A stretch of DNA of 64,000 nt from Rhyzopertha dominica (lineage: Eukaryota; Arthropoda; Insecta; Coleoptera; Bostrichidae): NCBI GenBank assembly GCA_025024175.1, contig QCXZ01000041.1:15681786-15745785 (forward strand), read 5' to 3'. Shown piece by piece: positions 44,901 through 58,207 of this stretch. Numbering within the stretch: position 1 is the first letter of the stretch; each line of letters opens with the position of its first letter. The notes under the pieces are model-generated. The model was not told where the DNA came from, ran no database searches, and saw only the letters and a list, made by a program, of their open reading frames with translations. The position numbers and the translations under genes were made by a program.

Positions 44901-45650
44901 ATTATCCGGGATAAAGATTTTTGAATCTGAATTTATCCATAATAATACCACTGCTTTGGTATACTCGGATAGACAAAACCAGATTATATACATTTGCGGT
45001 CTGTACTAGACCTAACTGCACTGAGAAGATCTAATAGTAGCGAAACAGATCTGTCTATGGTTGGTTGTAGTGCAGCATCGTAGGTACGTATTTAAAACAT
45101 AATTCATAAGATTTTCTTAAAAAGGTAAGGCTAAGATTTTTTTAAATATTCATTTTTTATACCCACCGCAAAGGTTAAAATTAAAAAGGCCGAAACGGTT
45201 AGCCAGTTATTATCAATTTCATAATACTTTTAATTATGATTTAAAAAATATTCAGGATACCTCATTTCCGGTATTGCCGGAAGTTGCCGGAATTTAAATA
45301 TATTTTTAAATAAATACAATGAACCCGGCCTGAAACTATAACCTGTATATTTTCAGAAATTCCCGTTTTTTTCCGATATTATTTTAACGAAAGCTTGTCG
45401 TGCTATACCTTGTATTTGATATACTGTATTTTAATATTGCGGCATGTATAATTAATTAATGACAAATATTCAATTAAGTAATAATTTTTAGGACTTAACA
45501 TTTAAAACTAAATTATGCAATAGATATTCGGAAAACTATTTATTTATTCACTCTACCAAGTTTTATTACACGTCGAACACTTCAGGTTAATGATTTCTGC
45601 AAGTATAACATGTTTTGATTTGAACTAAATAAATCATCTGCCTTGGCCCT
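41965..45650. other. Gene-free stretch
   Basis: AT-rich, no recognised gene. Contains a perfect 14-bp palindrome CTAGAGCGCTCTAG at 42495-42508 and a doubtful LINE-like scrap near 44270-44460. Confidence 0.4.
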
Positions 45651-45669
45651 GGCCAACCCACTCTCACGA

Positions 45670-45697
45670 CTGGTTTCGCCCTCTTGGGGCTCATCAA
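45670..45697 (-). ncRNA. Hammerhead-like RNA motif (candidate)
   Basis: The minus strand reads TTGATGA, GCCC, loop CAAGA, GGGC, GAAACCAG. This gives a four-base-pair stem II closed by G-C next to both core boxes, as in hammerhead ribozymes. Core base 3 is U rather than the invariant C, which weakens the case. A weak stem I is possible between bases before the first box (TTTGC) and GTGAG after GAAACCAGTC. The surrounding sequence looks like a repeat tail. Confidence 0.4.
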
Positions 45698-45699
45698 GC

Positions 45700-48600
45700 A
45701 AATCGGCAGACGTCGCCTTTGTCCATGGTGGATGGACTGTTTTGATTTAATAACTTGAATGTATTGGTAGTAGCAAGATCTACAACTTATGCAATACTTC
45801 CGGGATCGGTTGACAGCATTAAATTTAATTTATTTAGATGTTTTTACAAAAACATGTTATTAAATTTATTTTTCAAACTTCATTTTCTACCTCCTATAGG
45901 TCACTTTAAAAATGTTTAAGATTCATAGGAATATGACTATAAAGTAAATACAAATTTATAAGAAAATATTGTTTAAATAACTTTAGATAATTAATACAAA
46001 TAAATAATATTTTTAATGCAAAAATATCGTTAACAGTAAAAACGAATATTGTAATTTGTTAGAAATAATGGTAACAGTCTATTTTTTCACACCGCAAAAA
46101 TAATATTAAAAGTTATGCATTTCTTGACGTAATGAGTCATTGATATTCATTACTTTCTAAAAAAAATAATTTATAATTGTAATTCATTACGTCATTACAA
46201 CGTTATTTGTTTGATCCATTTTGAAACATGGTCTATCAAAACGGAGCTTAAATCATACTGCAGTTTTGTACTTAATCGGTGCATTCAGTATTATATAGGT
46301 AAAATAGAGGCTATACTCAAGATTGAATGAGATGGTGAATCACTATAAGCATTTATAAGTAAGGTAAGAGTTACATTTATCGATGCTGCTTATGTAATCA
46401 GACTTACCACACACTGTTTAAAAAAATCTATTAAAGAACAGAGTAGCGCTTAACATAAGTAAATCTCTGACTTTAATAACAAAATTTAAAGGTGTAATTA
46501 ATTGTTTAATTTATTTACAACACATTTGGAAGGTATAATTTGACCTGCAACAGTACTAAAAAATTAAACTTTTAAAGACTGTTTCGATATAAATAAAATA
46601 TAAAAAATAAAAATGAGCCTGTAATGCACAGTCGAGGATACTAGAATATTTAGTCATAATTACGGTTTAATAAAACAAAAAACTAATTATATTATTTGTC
46701 AATACACAAAATATAGCATACAAAAAAGATTCAATTAATAAACTAACAAGTTTTTCCCTTAACAATTTTATAAACGTATGTCTCTTAAATATAAGAATTA
46801 ATAAAACATAAATACATAAAATATCTATACGCAAATGATATTAGATAATGATCGAAACAAAACATACCTATCGCACGCAAAAAAATAAAATTATTATATT
46901 CAACAAATCACAAAATTAATTTAACCTGCCTGGCTGGGAAAGGACCAAACTGGGTCATAGTCCCCCATGGGCACGCCACTGTCTATCACGCTTTAGATAT
47001 TTTCTGTTATTGGATATGAATAGAACTTTTCCATATATTCTTGTTAATATCATAGATTCAAAAGACGACGTTTAAGAAGTAATAATAGACTAAAAGAAAT
47101 ACCATCTGCTATATAAATATTTTAGGCAGCACAATTTGCATTACAATATACGACAACAGAAGAAAACAGTAGAATTAGGAATTATTTGAAGCTAGGTACA
47201 TTTGACTATGGATCGACAAAAACCAGATACAAAATAAGCCTAAGTAGCATGATCACTGTAAATATTTATGATTCGAGTGAGTAAATATTAAAAATTATTA
47301 TTTATCGGAGAACGAACTTTTTTACTGGTATGACATAAAGGTGCATTCCACCTTTTCTTTAAATGAGAATGTTGATCAACACCGTCTTCGACGGAGTGAT
47401 GCTACTCGTATTTCATCGAACGTTTTACAAAAATCGGTCCCATATTAACTGCAGGCTTCATACTGAAGACGTATTTATTAGTTTCAGTGTAGGTACAAGA
47501 CAATTCCTACGGATGGTAGTTCACCTGTCCAGTACGATACTTTCATGACACTCTAACTCCAACTCTCTAACACGTAAAAGTTTACTGCTAACGAATCCGC
47601 GAAAGTTTCCGTCTAAGAAGTTTACAACTGCAAGTGCTTGCGGTCACTTCAGCGTTGAAGTTAGTCTCACAACTTGAGTAGCAGTTAAAGGAGAAGTTGC
47701 GTAGAGGAGACTACAGTGACAAGTACGTACTCTTCCATTTTTATCCCCGTCTTTCAGACATTGCTTGCGAAGCGGGAACGAGTTTGCAAGAAAAATTAAA
47801 ATGGCTCTACGACGGCGGTAGTACAATTAGTATTCAACACGAGCAACGACCGTTACGTGGGCGAAAGAAGCTTCAGCAAAGTTTACATTGTTTCCCCTAG
47901 TCGAGTATTCAATCCAGTTTTGCACTTAATTATTAATTTCTCCAAGTTTCAAACTTGTCATATCGTCGTAATTAAAGAGACAGAATCCAACTAGGAAACA
48001 GTAGTTATTCTTGCAAACGTCTGTGTGAATAGCAATCAAGTACAGCTCTGTTAGTTCACTAATAATAATAACAGTAAGTTATTTGACATCTTACGTAATT
48101 TAAAACAAAGTTTCATATAAATAATAACAAAAAATTGGTTGAATACATTACCAAGTTGATAGTAGTATATAATCTCCATTCAGCAACATCAATAGTGTAG
48201 CAAACGTGAAATATATAAATATGCAGAGGTCTCAGAATGACCCTTGTGTACTCAACTACACAAAACAATTAAGAAAACCGAGAAAAGTAAAAGTTAGAGT
48301 AAGCAAATTCTTGAAATCTTTCGCTCGAGTTAACCGGAGGATATTCTCCTCACCAAATTATCTATGGATTTTCCCTATGTACTAGTAGTTTAATTAGAAT
48401 AATACGTAATACGTAAGTTCTCATTAAATTAATAGCAAGCTTATGAAACCCACCACAACACTAAAAATCAGCTCAAAATTAATGCAGTCGAAGACTATTA
48501 AATATTCAACTAGATCCAAACGCATGATTTCCTCATTATACTCTCTACTTCTGAAACGGCCTATAGCAAAGTTTTTAAAACAGCAGAAATCCCCACTGGG

Positions 48601-48880
48601 GCATTTTTAATTTATCTTCAAAGTCAGGCATTCGGTGAGTAAATTAATGATATCATTATTAAATAAAGATATCGTTATAATTATTTCAATTAAAAATACA
48701 AACAAAAGTACGGTCTCGAATAAAATTCGCAAATTTTAGATGGTTGTGACTGTTTAAAACGTCAACGTCAAAACGTCAAATATTTATCATTGTCATTTTG
48801 CGCTTGTTAGTACGTAAGTTTAAAAATCTATTGAAGTAGAAGTTATATATTTGTACATAATATTTTGATCATAAAAAATG
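45700..48880. other. Gene-free stretch
   Basis: Very AT-rich to about 47300, then mixed. No coding family was recognised; a CAGTGGCGTGCCC transposon-end-like motif lies on the minus strand at 46969-46981. Confidence 0.4.
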
Positions 48881-48889
48881 AAATCTACG

Positions 48890-49850
48890 AAAGGTTGGCA
48901 AATGGTTAGAAAATCCACAGCGTCCTAAGCACAAAGAATTGAAAATGACGCCATCCACGGNAGATGATTTACTAAATCGTTATTTCAAGACTCAAAGCAC
49001 ATTAAGACAGCCACATTCTGTTCGAAAATCTGGCGGACATGATTTGCATTTATAACAAATTCTTAAAGTTAAAGTACGAAAAATCGCAGCATGTCCATCA
49101 GAGACATTGCCAAAAAATATGGTACAACTAAAAGTATGGTATGGTAGAAAAAAGGTGCCAAAAGTTACAGAAAAGCACGAAAAAATTATTTAAACGCGAG
49201 CCCAAAAGCTATACAATTTAATTGGGGAAACACGTCCTTGCTTGGTATTAGATGATGAAACATACGTAATAGCAGATTTTACGAATCTATCGGGTTCACA
49301 ATATTATACTGCTAAAGGAGAAATTTTTTCCAAGTCTGAAACAACTATCAGTGTAGAAAAATTTAGGAAAATGTATCTTGTGTGGTAGGCAATCTGTCAA
49401 TGCGGACATCGTACTCAGTGCCTTGTTACCACAGGAACAATTAATGCCGAAATTTACATCAAAAAATGTTTGAAAAAACGCCTTCCTTAGAAAAAGGAAC
49501 CACCAAGGGTCCACATTATTATGGCCACATTTAGCTTCTGCTCATTATGCCACCTAATGTGCCACAGTGTTAGTCAATTGAAAAATATTGGGCTCTTTGC
49601 AAAAAAAAAGTTACAAAAAACTGAAGAAGCAACCACTAGTGCTGAAGATTTTGTGTTTAAATGGAGAATGGCAAGTAGGAAGATTGCTGATGAAACTGTC
49701 AGGAACATTCGAAAAAGCCTCAGAAAAGAATGGGATTTAAGTTACATTATGCTAAATAAAACTTTAGAAAGTGTCTTTTCTTATATGTGTAATAGCTTAA
49801 ACACAAAAAGATCAAAGAAGAATATCAAGCGGTTTAAAGTTTCTGGATTT
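48890..49850 (+). pseudogene. Tc1/mariner-superfamily transposase relic
   Basis: Transposase blocks run along the plus strand. An HTH-like patch reads MSIRDIAKKYGTTKSMV near 49090. The first catalytic block is LVLDDETYVIADF near 49250. It is followed by SGSQYYTAKGEIF, FRKMYLVW, a stop, AICQCGHRT, VTTGTINAEIYIKKCL, and WPHLASAHYA near 49533, where the second Asp has been lost. Next comes a YWA-like remnant and a C-terminal helix block (FKWRMASRKIADETVRN). Several stops and frame changes make it inactive. The layout matches a DDE_3/IS630 family common in insects and distinct from the element at 15.9-17.6 kb. Terminal repeats were not found. Confidence 0.72.
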
Positions 49851-49859
49851 TAAAACAGA

Positions 49860-50780
49860 CAAGCCTTACGTTAGTGCACAATGTTTATAAGTGGTACACC
49901 AGATTAATTAAAATTTTAAAAATAGTTTAGAAAACCAAAGTTTTTATAATAATTGCAAATATTTTTACACGTCTAATGAGTTACACCACTTCACTTTCGT
50001 ATTGGCTGGTACTGGCCACACAAGTTTCCAAGCAGGCATACACAGAAAATTATCAATTTCCAACGCAAACATGTCACGTACGATATTGGATTTGCGACAT
50101 TTGACAGGTGCAATTCCAGCAGAACTTTCCAATTTAACCACCGTGCCACCAACATGCTTATAGAACATGAGAAAGTAAGGGACTTGTGACAGCAATTCAA
50201 TATTTTGTGGTCAGGCTTTAGATCTGTTTTGAAGGTGAAGGAATAACAATTGAATTATTTCACAGACAAAGGCAAAGGTGAAGTAAAAGTATCTACCACT
50301 GTATGAGATTCGATGCAGTATTTCCAGTTCCCGGTAAACCGTTCTACTGGCGTATTGGAAAATATTATAATTCGTATTATCCTATATAGAATTGGAATAT
50401 ATGCCACCATTTAAAGTTGTTTTAGATTCATATTTCATGCATAGATGTTTGCTATTTTAACCTAGCCTTTACCTTTAAACGATCTATAACATTATTAGGT
50501 TATTAATTAATGGACAACAAGAATTCTGGGCAGTTTGTATTATTCTTCTGGAGATATATCTATACAAGAATAAAGCAGCAATTACCATACGAAATATCGG
50601 TAATGTTAAACTGCTAGCCAAACTTATTTTAAGTTTTTTCTTAAAAAAAATCATGTACCCACGTGCAGAAAACGCAACTTATGATTTAGTACTACATCAA
50701 CGCATTCAACGCTTGGCTGGAAGACCAGCGCATGTTCGTTTTGGCAGTATTCAATTGTCGAATTATTTCGAGCAAANAAG
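49860..50780. other. No gene seen
   Basis: Short overlapping frames near 49965-50200 on the minus strand lack known motifs. Confidence 0.4.
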
Positions 50781-50784
50781 ATTC

Positions 50785-50970
50785 TCACGAATACAATATA
50801 GCAACAAATTTGTTCGTATTTAACTTCAAACCACGCTTATTGCAGTACATAGCAACATACTGGAGGTCAGCATTGATCTTCCTGGAAGCATTAAATGTCT
50901 TAAGCATCGTATTGTTGAGGTGATTTATATTAGTTTTGTTTGAAGTCTGTATTGCTTTTGCTATGCCCAT
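50785..50970 (-). pseudogene. LINE reverse-transcriptase scrap
   Basis: The frame ends INADLQYVAMYCNKRGLKLN followed by TNKFVAILYS. This fits the block after the YADD box in jockey-like RTs (L-L--v--wc---GLkLN--K---i-fs). Sequence upstream contains ADMGIAKAIQTSN, which may be the decayed YADD region. No other RT block is preserved. Confidence 0.5.
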
Positions 50971-51240
50971 GTCAGCTTTTTGTATAACGCGTTACATATC
51001 TATTGAGTTTGTGAACGGTGGAGTGGCAGAATGACTAACGTCAAATGTCCTACCCTTTGTTTACATTTTTGCACAATAATTTTATTATTCTTTATTTTAT
51101 TTATAAATCTGGTTGTCGTCAGCATACCTGTGTATGTGGCAAAATTTTATAGACGAATATAAATCGGCAGTATATATTAGGAATAATGGTGATATGTATT
51201 AGTTGTCGGTACGAAGACAATTTTTTATGAGAATAAACGT

Positions 51241-51315
51241 TAGCTCTCACCGGGTTCGAACCCGGGCATCCAGGATTAGCTCCTAACGATCTATGATCTG
51301 CGCTGTGAGAGCCTG
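51241..51315 (-). repeat. tRNA-like sequence, probably the head of a SINE
   Basis: On the minus strand GGCTCTCAC and GTGAGAGCT form an acceptor-like stem. Between them are AGCGCAG, resembling box A, and GGTTCGAACCC, a perfect box B. The anticodon arm is poor (no T at position 33) and the T-stem is mispaired, so this is a tRNA pseudogene or tRNA-derived SINE head rather than a working tRNA. Confidence 0.55.
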
Positions 51316-51551
51316 GTCGAATCTCCGCGTGGGCTTATTATTAATGGTGTATATCTATCTAACGGTGTATATATTTATGCAAATAATTTAATTACATTGG
51401 GTTAAAATTATGTCCTCTGCCCTCGTATAATCTAGCAGTCTAGCAGGTGCCATTAATGAGGTTCGAAACCCGAATGTAGTGGTACTGCTATCATTTGATG
51501 TTATATGGAACGACAGTAATCTCTTTCAATTAAATACATTTACTCCATTAA

Positions 51552-51612
51552 TAATAAGAGACCGCCAGGAATTAATCCTGGAGGCCCAGGTTCGAACCCG
51601 GTGAGAGCTAAT
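51552..51612 (+). repeat. Second tRNA-like copy, opposite orientation
   Basis: The sequence CCAGGAATTAATCCTGGAGG, then CCCAGGTTCGAACCCGGTGAG, ends in AGAGCTAATG and a run of about ten T, which could act as a Pol III terminator. It shares box B and the acceptor-like 3' end with the minus-strand copy about 250 bp to the left. Confidence 0.55.
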
Positions 51613-51619
51613 GTTTTTT

Positions 51620-54600
51620 TTTTGTTTTTTGTCCCTTGTTGTTAATTTAGTTCAACTTTTTTTTGGGGGATTGGTGAAGCTCTTTCTTGCCTACAGTTTT
51701 GCGGATTTTTATTACTTGCTTCCTCAGGTCTATTTTCATAAAAAATTGAGTCCGTGCCCACATACATATAATACATATCATCGAAATTTACCGGGAACAA
51801 CCTCTATATGCAAATAATTAGGAATAATATAGAACCAAGCAACGAGCCCTGCGGCATTCTTGATATACGAGTAACAAGACCAGTAGCTAAAAATATATCA
51901 TTTACTGACATGCACCAGGTTTTATCTGCCAAGCAAAACTTGAAAATTCTTAACCAGTTGAGTCATGTCCACAGTAGACCAGAGTTGGACACAGACGAGA
52001 TTGAATGGCATGCGTTTAAAAAGATCGAGTAACACAATAACATTTCTTACAATATTGCCATATTGATGAACACAGAGATACCAATTTGCTTAAACATAGT
52101 TGATTTGAGCACCTTTGATAAAATTGGTAGAAAAATATCGGTAGATGATCACTTACACAGGTGGTAGGATTTATTTTCGGTGATCTACAACGTGTAATTC
52201 GTTACATTTGTATAACTGTTTTATTTTGGACTTTTCCTTCTTTTTTCTGCACAGTAATATATATAGCATTCCTAATCATGGTGTAGATACCAATTTTTCT
52301 TGTGTATTTTTCCTAACCACCTGCTCTGACATCAGTTTGTACCCGAGGCCTTGGCCTGGTAAATTGTTGCACGGGAGATATTAGGTTGTTGAAACATACT
52401 TTGCTTTTTCGGATTTCGACGTTACACCGCACGGCACAAAGGTTTTTCTACAAGGACTGCCATTGTTTATGTTATCAATGGCTGCTTGCTTAAAGTTCCG
52501 ATAATGATTTGTCTCAAAATTTTTGTTATATAAGTTTACTTACACTTAATTGCAATCACAGTATCGCAGTTTAAGGTAACCAAAATATATTAGGAAGTTA
52601 CCTAATAACTTTAAGACTAATCAAAACTTCACCAAATGAAGAGATAAGTAATCAGAATTTCCTTAGATTATTAAAATTTCTGTGTCGCAATAGATAATAC
52701 ACAGAAAATTTAATTATTAATGGAATGTACGAGTGTTACATTACGACAGAACAACAACTGATGTAAGCGAAACCATAATTTTCTTAATAACATCTTAAGT
52801 CATTTATGAAAATTAAGTATTTAGGCTTACGACATTTAACACCATTGTAAGTCATGCAATGCAATAGCTATTTGTGTGCCACAAGTACAATTAATGTACA
52901 TACTTAAACTTTTTTCTATTTTGCGTTTTTTGTAATAGAGCCATTTCGAAACAGATTTGTTTAATTTCCAGTGTTGGTATTATTAAAAAGTTCCGCGGGA
53001 ACATCAAACAAACTCCACCTCGTATCTGTGTTGCGTCGTAACCACGTCGTAACGTCGTAACTGTCATGGCTTTGTCAAAATTGACACTTAGCCAACTTAA
53101 GCAATACAGATTAAATCTCCCAAATTTTTTTATTTTCATTAAATTTCTCAGATTTGCTTGTGTAGAGGACGGAAATCATGCAATATAGAAAAAAATCTAT
53201 AAAAATGGCTCCTTATTAAACCATTTTTTTCATATTCTTTTTTGCCTGTAATATTCGAACACGTTAGTGAGCAGATTTTTTATTAATTTTAGACTCTCGT
53301 GGCGACATATATTATTAAAATCTATGTTACCTCATTATTGCCACAAGGTCACAAAACTCAAAAAAGAAATTGCAATAATTCATTATTCGAATTGTTAAAA
53401 TGGGGGTTTAAAAAGCGAAGGTACTTACCGAGACAATAAGGCAACAACTTACTATTGCCCCGTCTAATCCCCCGCGGCAGAGTAGGGTGGTAAAACACAA
53501 ATAAAAAAAATAGCATGCATAGAACGCCACCCGTTTTGTATGAGCGCCGGATTGCACGTTTAAGAAAACGGGAAACTGAAGCAACTTACGTAAATGGCCA
53601 ACACAATTGCCGAGAGCACAATGTTCTTCATTTATTTAGACAGCCCTTATTAACAACAGCATGTACAAAGCACATACCCGAGCATGAATATTATTCATAA
53701 TTTAACGTGGGTAATACACAGAAATAGCTATATTTGTAGTAAACAAATTGCCANAATAGATCCGNAAAGAAAAAAATATGTAACTTTAAGCAATCTAAAT
53801 AAAAAGCATACATATACAGCCGGATGTAATGGAATGGTGGTACATAATTAACAATGTGAGTTTTTTATGCACTCATTAAGAAGCACCAAATGAGTTAGCA
53901 AAGTTATTAAGCATGCGTGACATGGATTATAAACGAAAGACAACTGCTAACTTTCAAAATCCAAATATTAGGTTTATTGGTGATGTTGTTCTTCTAGTGG
54001 GAAATTGCGCAATTTGACATAAAATTACATAAATATGTTGTACGTGCGAGTTAAACGAAGATGAATTTAACGGATGTTATAAAAAATTGCTGCTTCTTTA
54101 TACAGTTCATAATTTCAGTAATCACAATTTCTTAATTTAAATATAGCAAACAACTTGTAATTATTATGCTAGGTGACTATTACAGAAATATTAATTTGAT
54201 TGGGTTTTGTTACTTTTATTTTTATAACTTTAACCTAATTATTAGGACTGCGACAGTTCTCTGATGGTGTGATATGACTGTCTCTTCAATTCGCCATAAC
54301 TCGCTCACGCAATTGTGCATTATATAAATTCCGAAAAACAAAAAAGCACTAAATAAATATTTAGCGCCCATTGCGTTAAGCTTTAAAATTTTTATTTAAA
54401 TTTAACAAATGATGATTGCAAGATCAAAAGTAATTGTACTTTATAATCTTTTACAATTTCTCGTTACTAAGAAAAGTATTTGAATTACACTACTTTACAT
54501 TTTAATAGCATTTTAGATATATTTAATTACAGTTGCATAATGGTAATGTATGCTGATTGACATAAAAACAAAAACGCCCAGTCTTATTTAAACATTAAGA

Positions 54601-54865
54601 CAAAATCGATTACTTTTCAGCCTTATCGGTACTGGTTTTTGTGTTATCTTTTATTTTTCTGTTTTGTAAATATCCACCCAATTATTATTTTAAACCGTGG
54701 CGTGCGTAAGGCTGACAATGTGTCCACAATAAAAATATGTAGTGCGCTTGTAAGATATATAATTTAAGGTGTGAAACTAAGAAAAAGTTGTAATTTTTCA
54801 TTAATTTGAAAGTCAGCTTTATTAAAAACAGAAAACTGATCCATTCTCTCCAAGTGGATATGAAT
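51620..54865. other. No gene recognised
   Basis: Mostly AT-rich; frames at 51611-52032, 52891-53139 and 53515-53700 carry no signature I can name. Two N bases lie near 53754-53765. Confidence 0.4.
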
Positions 54866-54869
54866 AATT

Positions 54870-55196
54870 ATCGCTTTTCTTGTATATTAAAGAGCTCCAA
54901 GTTTATCCACTTTATTTTATAATTGGTAAAGCGCTTTCGGCTAGAATATAGCCTTCGTCAGTACTATTTACAATATTAATTATAAAAATAAATGTCACAA
55001 GTAAATCTGACGTCAAAATGGAATCAAGTCAAGTCTGTATGCCTCCATTTTGACGTCAGATTTTCTTGCGAAATTTAGTTGTATAATTATTATTGCAAAT
55101 GGTACTTACGATGGCTACATTTTAGCCGAAAGCCCTTTACCAATTATAAAATATAGTGGATGAACTTGAAGCTCTTTTGATATACAAGAAAAGCAA
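54870..55196. repeat. Foldback repeat made of two PLE-like tails
   Basis: An imperfect palindrome of about 327 bp, centred near 55033. The innermost arms (55003-55022 and 55044-55063) are 20 bp and perfect around a 21-nt loop. Outward the arms keep roughly four matches in five, including GGCTAGAATATAGCC opposite GGCTACATTTTAGCC and CCAATTATAAAAT on both sides. Each arm, read outward, has a CTGACGA-like box, a GGCT/AGCC stem and GAAAGC, the same layout as the PLE tail hairpins. The outer 50 bp recur at 63943-63995. Confidence 0.75.
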
Positions 55197-55199
55197 TCA

Positions 55200-58100
55200 G
55201 CAATTCTAAATTGTTAGGTAACGAATCGTTATTACAGCAAATCAAACATTTACGCAGCAATCCGCCATTTTTTTAGTATAACAGTTCTTGATAGACCAAG
55301 AAAGTCCAATAAAATATACAACTGTCCGTGACCCATAGTATAATAGATTTAATGAAGAGGCTATGTATTCTAGAATTACTTTAAACTACAAATTTTACCC
55401 AGGCACTTTATAAGACACCGCTTTTGTTGTGCACTTGGTTTATCAAACAAATTTAGATGCTCTTTGTGCGTTATGATGTTTTTACAGCATAATAAAAGTT
55501 GCAATAGTAAAATATCAAAAAGTATGTTTTTTTTATCATTTTGACATGAACTTACGTTTTTGAGAACCCCATAAAACATTTCTTTTGTTGCTTTGTTAAT
55601 AATAAGTAGAACCTAGGTTACTTTTGCTCTTGCATTTAGCTCTAAGACGGCCGATGTTATCGCTTAACTATCTGCATAGTCTCTATTAGAAATATTAAAG
55701 AGACGAGATTTCAAACCGTTTTCGATTTACTAATAATTTGTGTTATCTTAAAAATATAAAACAATTACACACACGGTTCTGTGTTAAGCACCTTCTGCTA
55801 ATGTAACTAATTTCAAAACCTTTATTATGCAGGGGGAATGGGTTAACATAATTTTAATTGATTTAACTACACGAAATATTGTATTTAAAAATACACCACG
55901 GTACCCCACCGCAACATGTCAAGTTCTGATAACCCTGTCAGACCCTTTGGTGCCTGAGTATTACATAAACATGCAGGAATTTCGAACGCAGTCCTAATTT
56001 AATTAACGGCGATCATTATTACCACAGCATTTAATGAAGTAATATATGCGCATTACTTTCGTTGTAATGAATTATAAATAATGGTTCATTACGTTTATGT
56101 GTCATAAATGGCGATCCAGACAAGATGACGTGTACTTGTTTACTTCGTACTTTATTAAATACCGGATTTATAAATTGATAACGGCAAGTTCACTTTCACT
56201 TAGTCGAGACTAAAGCGGGGTTTTATGTTTACACCTGTCACGTTTGTGATTTGGGTAAACAAGTGAACGTTTAATTACCGCTAGGAGGAATTTCCCTGTT
56301 ACAGTTAATTTATTTCGTGATTTTAGACGTAGGTATTGGTAGTTCGTTGTGCGTTCGCTAAACTGCCACTTAATAAGGAATTTTAATATTTAACTACTAT
56401 TGTATTACAGGTAAACGTGTTCTTAACGAGGAAGATTCAACAATATGGGTACGGAACGACTGTATCTTGAGAACAACTCATCTTATTGCTTTGAGAAATT
56501 CAATAAAAATATTTCTAAGTTTCCGCTATGGCGGTGTATTTGACATGACTTTACAATCTCTGCTTATTTAACTAAAGGTATTTTAACAATATTTTTTTCT
56601 CTAGTTACCATGGTAACGACTCATTTTAGAGGAAGTTTCAGGGGGTCTAATATTAATGGTAAATTTTCCAAAATGGTTTTTTCATAAATAGCAGTAGAGA
56701 ACGCCATTTGTAAAATTGTCTTACTTTCCTCGATTTCCCTAAAAATTTAGAGGACCCAACGGTATACTTTTTTTCACTTCGTTTTCTAGGCTGTTATAAA
56801 AGAAATGGAGTGGTGAAAACCCCAGGCGAGTGGCATTTTTGTTTTGAAGTTATTGCTAAAACAGTACACACAAGACCCAGAATTAAAAAATGGAATTTTA
56901 TCGCGTCGATTTCTAAAGGAAAACTAAGTAGTATGACATATTTTTTTTACTTTATTTTATAGGCTATTGTTTAATAAAAACTTTGGTAAAAACCTGAAAT
57001 TTAATGCTATTCTCATTTTGAAGTTTTAGCTAAGATAGTATACACAGGTCTCTTCTTTGCCTTTGGTTTGTTTTGTAAACGTTGGATGCGTGCGACAAAA
57101 TGGCTAGTTTTTTAATAGGTATACTATTGCAGCTAACAGATTATTTGTTTTTATGTGGCGAAGTAAATGATTTGTTTGTTTCAAACCCACAAAATTTTCC
57201 ACGTGCCTAAGATCTAACATCTAAAAGGCATAAAGCTTTAAATCTAAATAACCATTTTGTTTGACTAAACCATGAGGATGTTTGTAATAATGTTATGATT
57301 ATTTTGGCTGAAACAAATACTTGTTTGGAATCAGAGAAGAGGTAAATAAATCTCTGCATGCCAAATAAATATTTATTTTCAGTAAAGATATCACTAATTT
57401 AGTCTATTGAAATCAAACTATTGTTTGCTTGAAAGAATTTACACATTCAATTATCTCTGCTATTTCAGCAAACTACATGTGAATTTCAATGAACTATATA
57501 TCTATTAATTGGATTGTGTTAATATTGCACTCAAACAAGCCCTTTATACATATAAATAAATTGTTTTTAAGTTAATTAAATAAATATTTGATTAACCTTT
57601 TTCGATATTATATTAAATGATAATACATATTAATTTAATTATGCAAATAAACCACACACTTAAACTAACGGACGGGAGCTAATAAGAGCAAGTTATTACA
57701 GATTAAAAATATTTATTTGAAAAAAAAAACAGAGTTTTTAACAAACAGATAAATAAAGAAACTTTTCAACATTTCGAAAACTAACTGAAATAATAACGCC
57801 AAATAAAGTAAAAATGTACAATGCCATGTCTTGTGTTATGTCCTGCAAGCATACCAACAACTAAAAACTGCAAGTAGTACGCTCTTTAATGGATTTAATG
57901 TTCATGCTCATTTTAACGATTTTAATTTTGTTTATCAGAATATGAGCACGTAGAATAAAATTAAAATAAAACTGCACTGTAAATCAACCGACATGTCTAT
58001 GTATTTTCGTAATTAAAAATCTAATATGTCACTCAATACATTTCCTCAAAACTGCAATTGGTTTAGTAAAAAAGCATTTGTTTTAAATCGGCGTAATCTT

Positions 58101-58200
58101 GACAAGTCCCTCGACAAGGCAAATTTAGCTACTTATGTGTACGAGTATAATGCAGGCGGATTGCGAATAATAACGTGTAATCTTATTTTACAAATATTGT
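55200..58200. other. Gene-free stretch with a diverged tandem duplication
   Basis: No gene supported. Blocks at about 56765-56880 and 56935-57045 share TAGGCTGTT/TAGGCTATTG, GGTGAAAACC/GGTAAAAACC and TTTTGAAGTT with following AGCTAA-like sequence, indicating an old duplication of about 170 bp. The block TTCTCTAGTTACCATGGTAACG near 56600 has a relative near 63553. Confidence 0.4.
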
Positions 58201-58207
58201 AAGCCCT

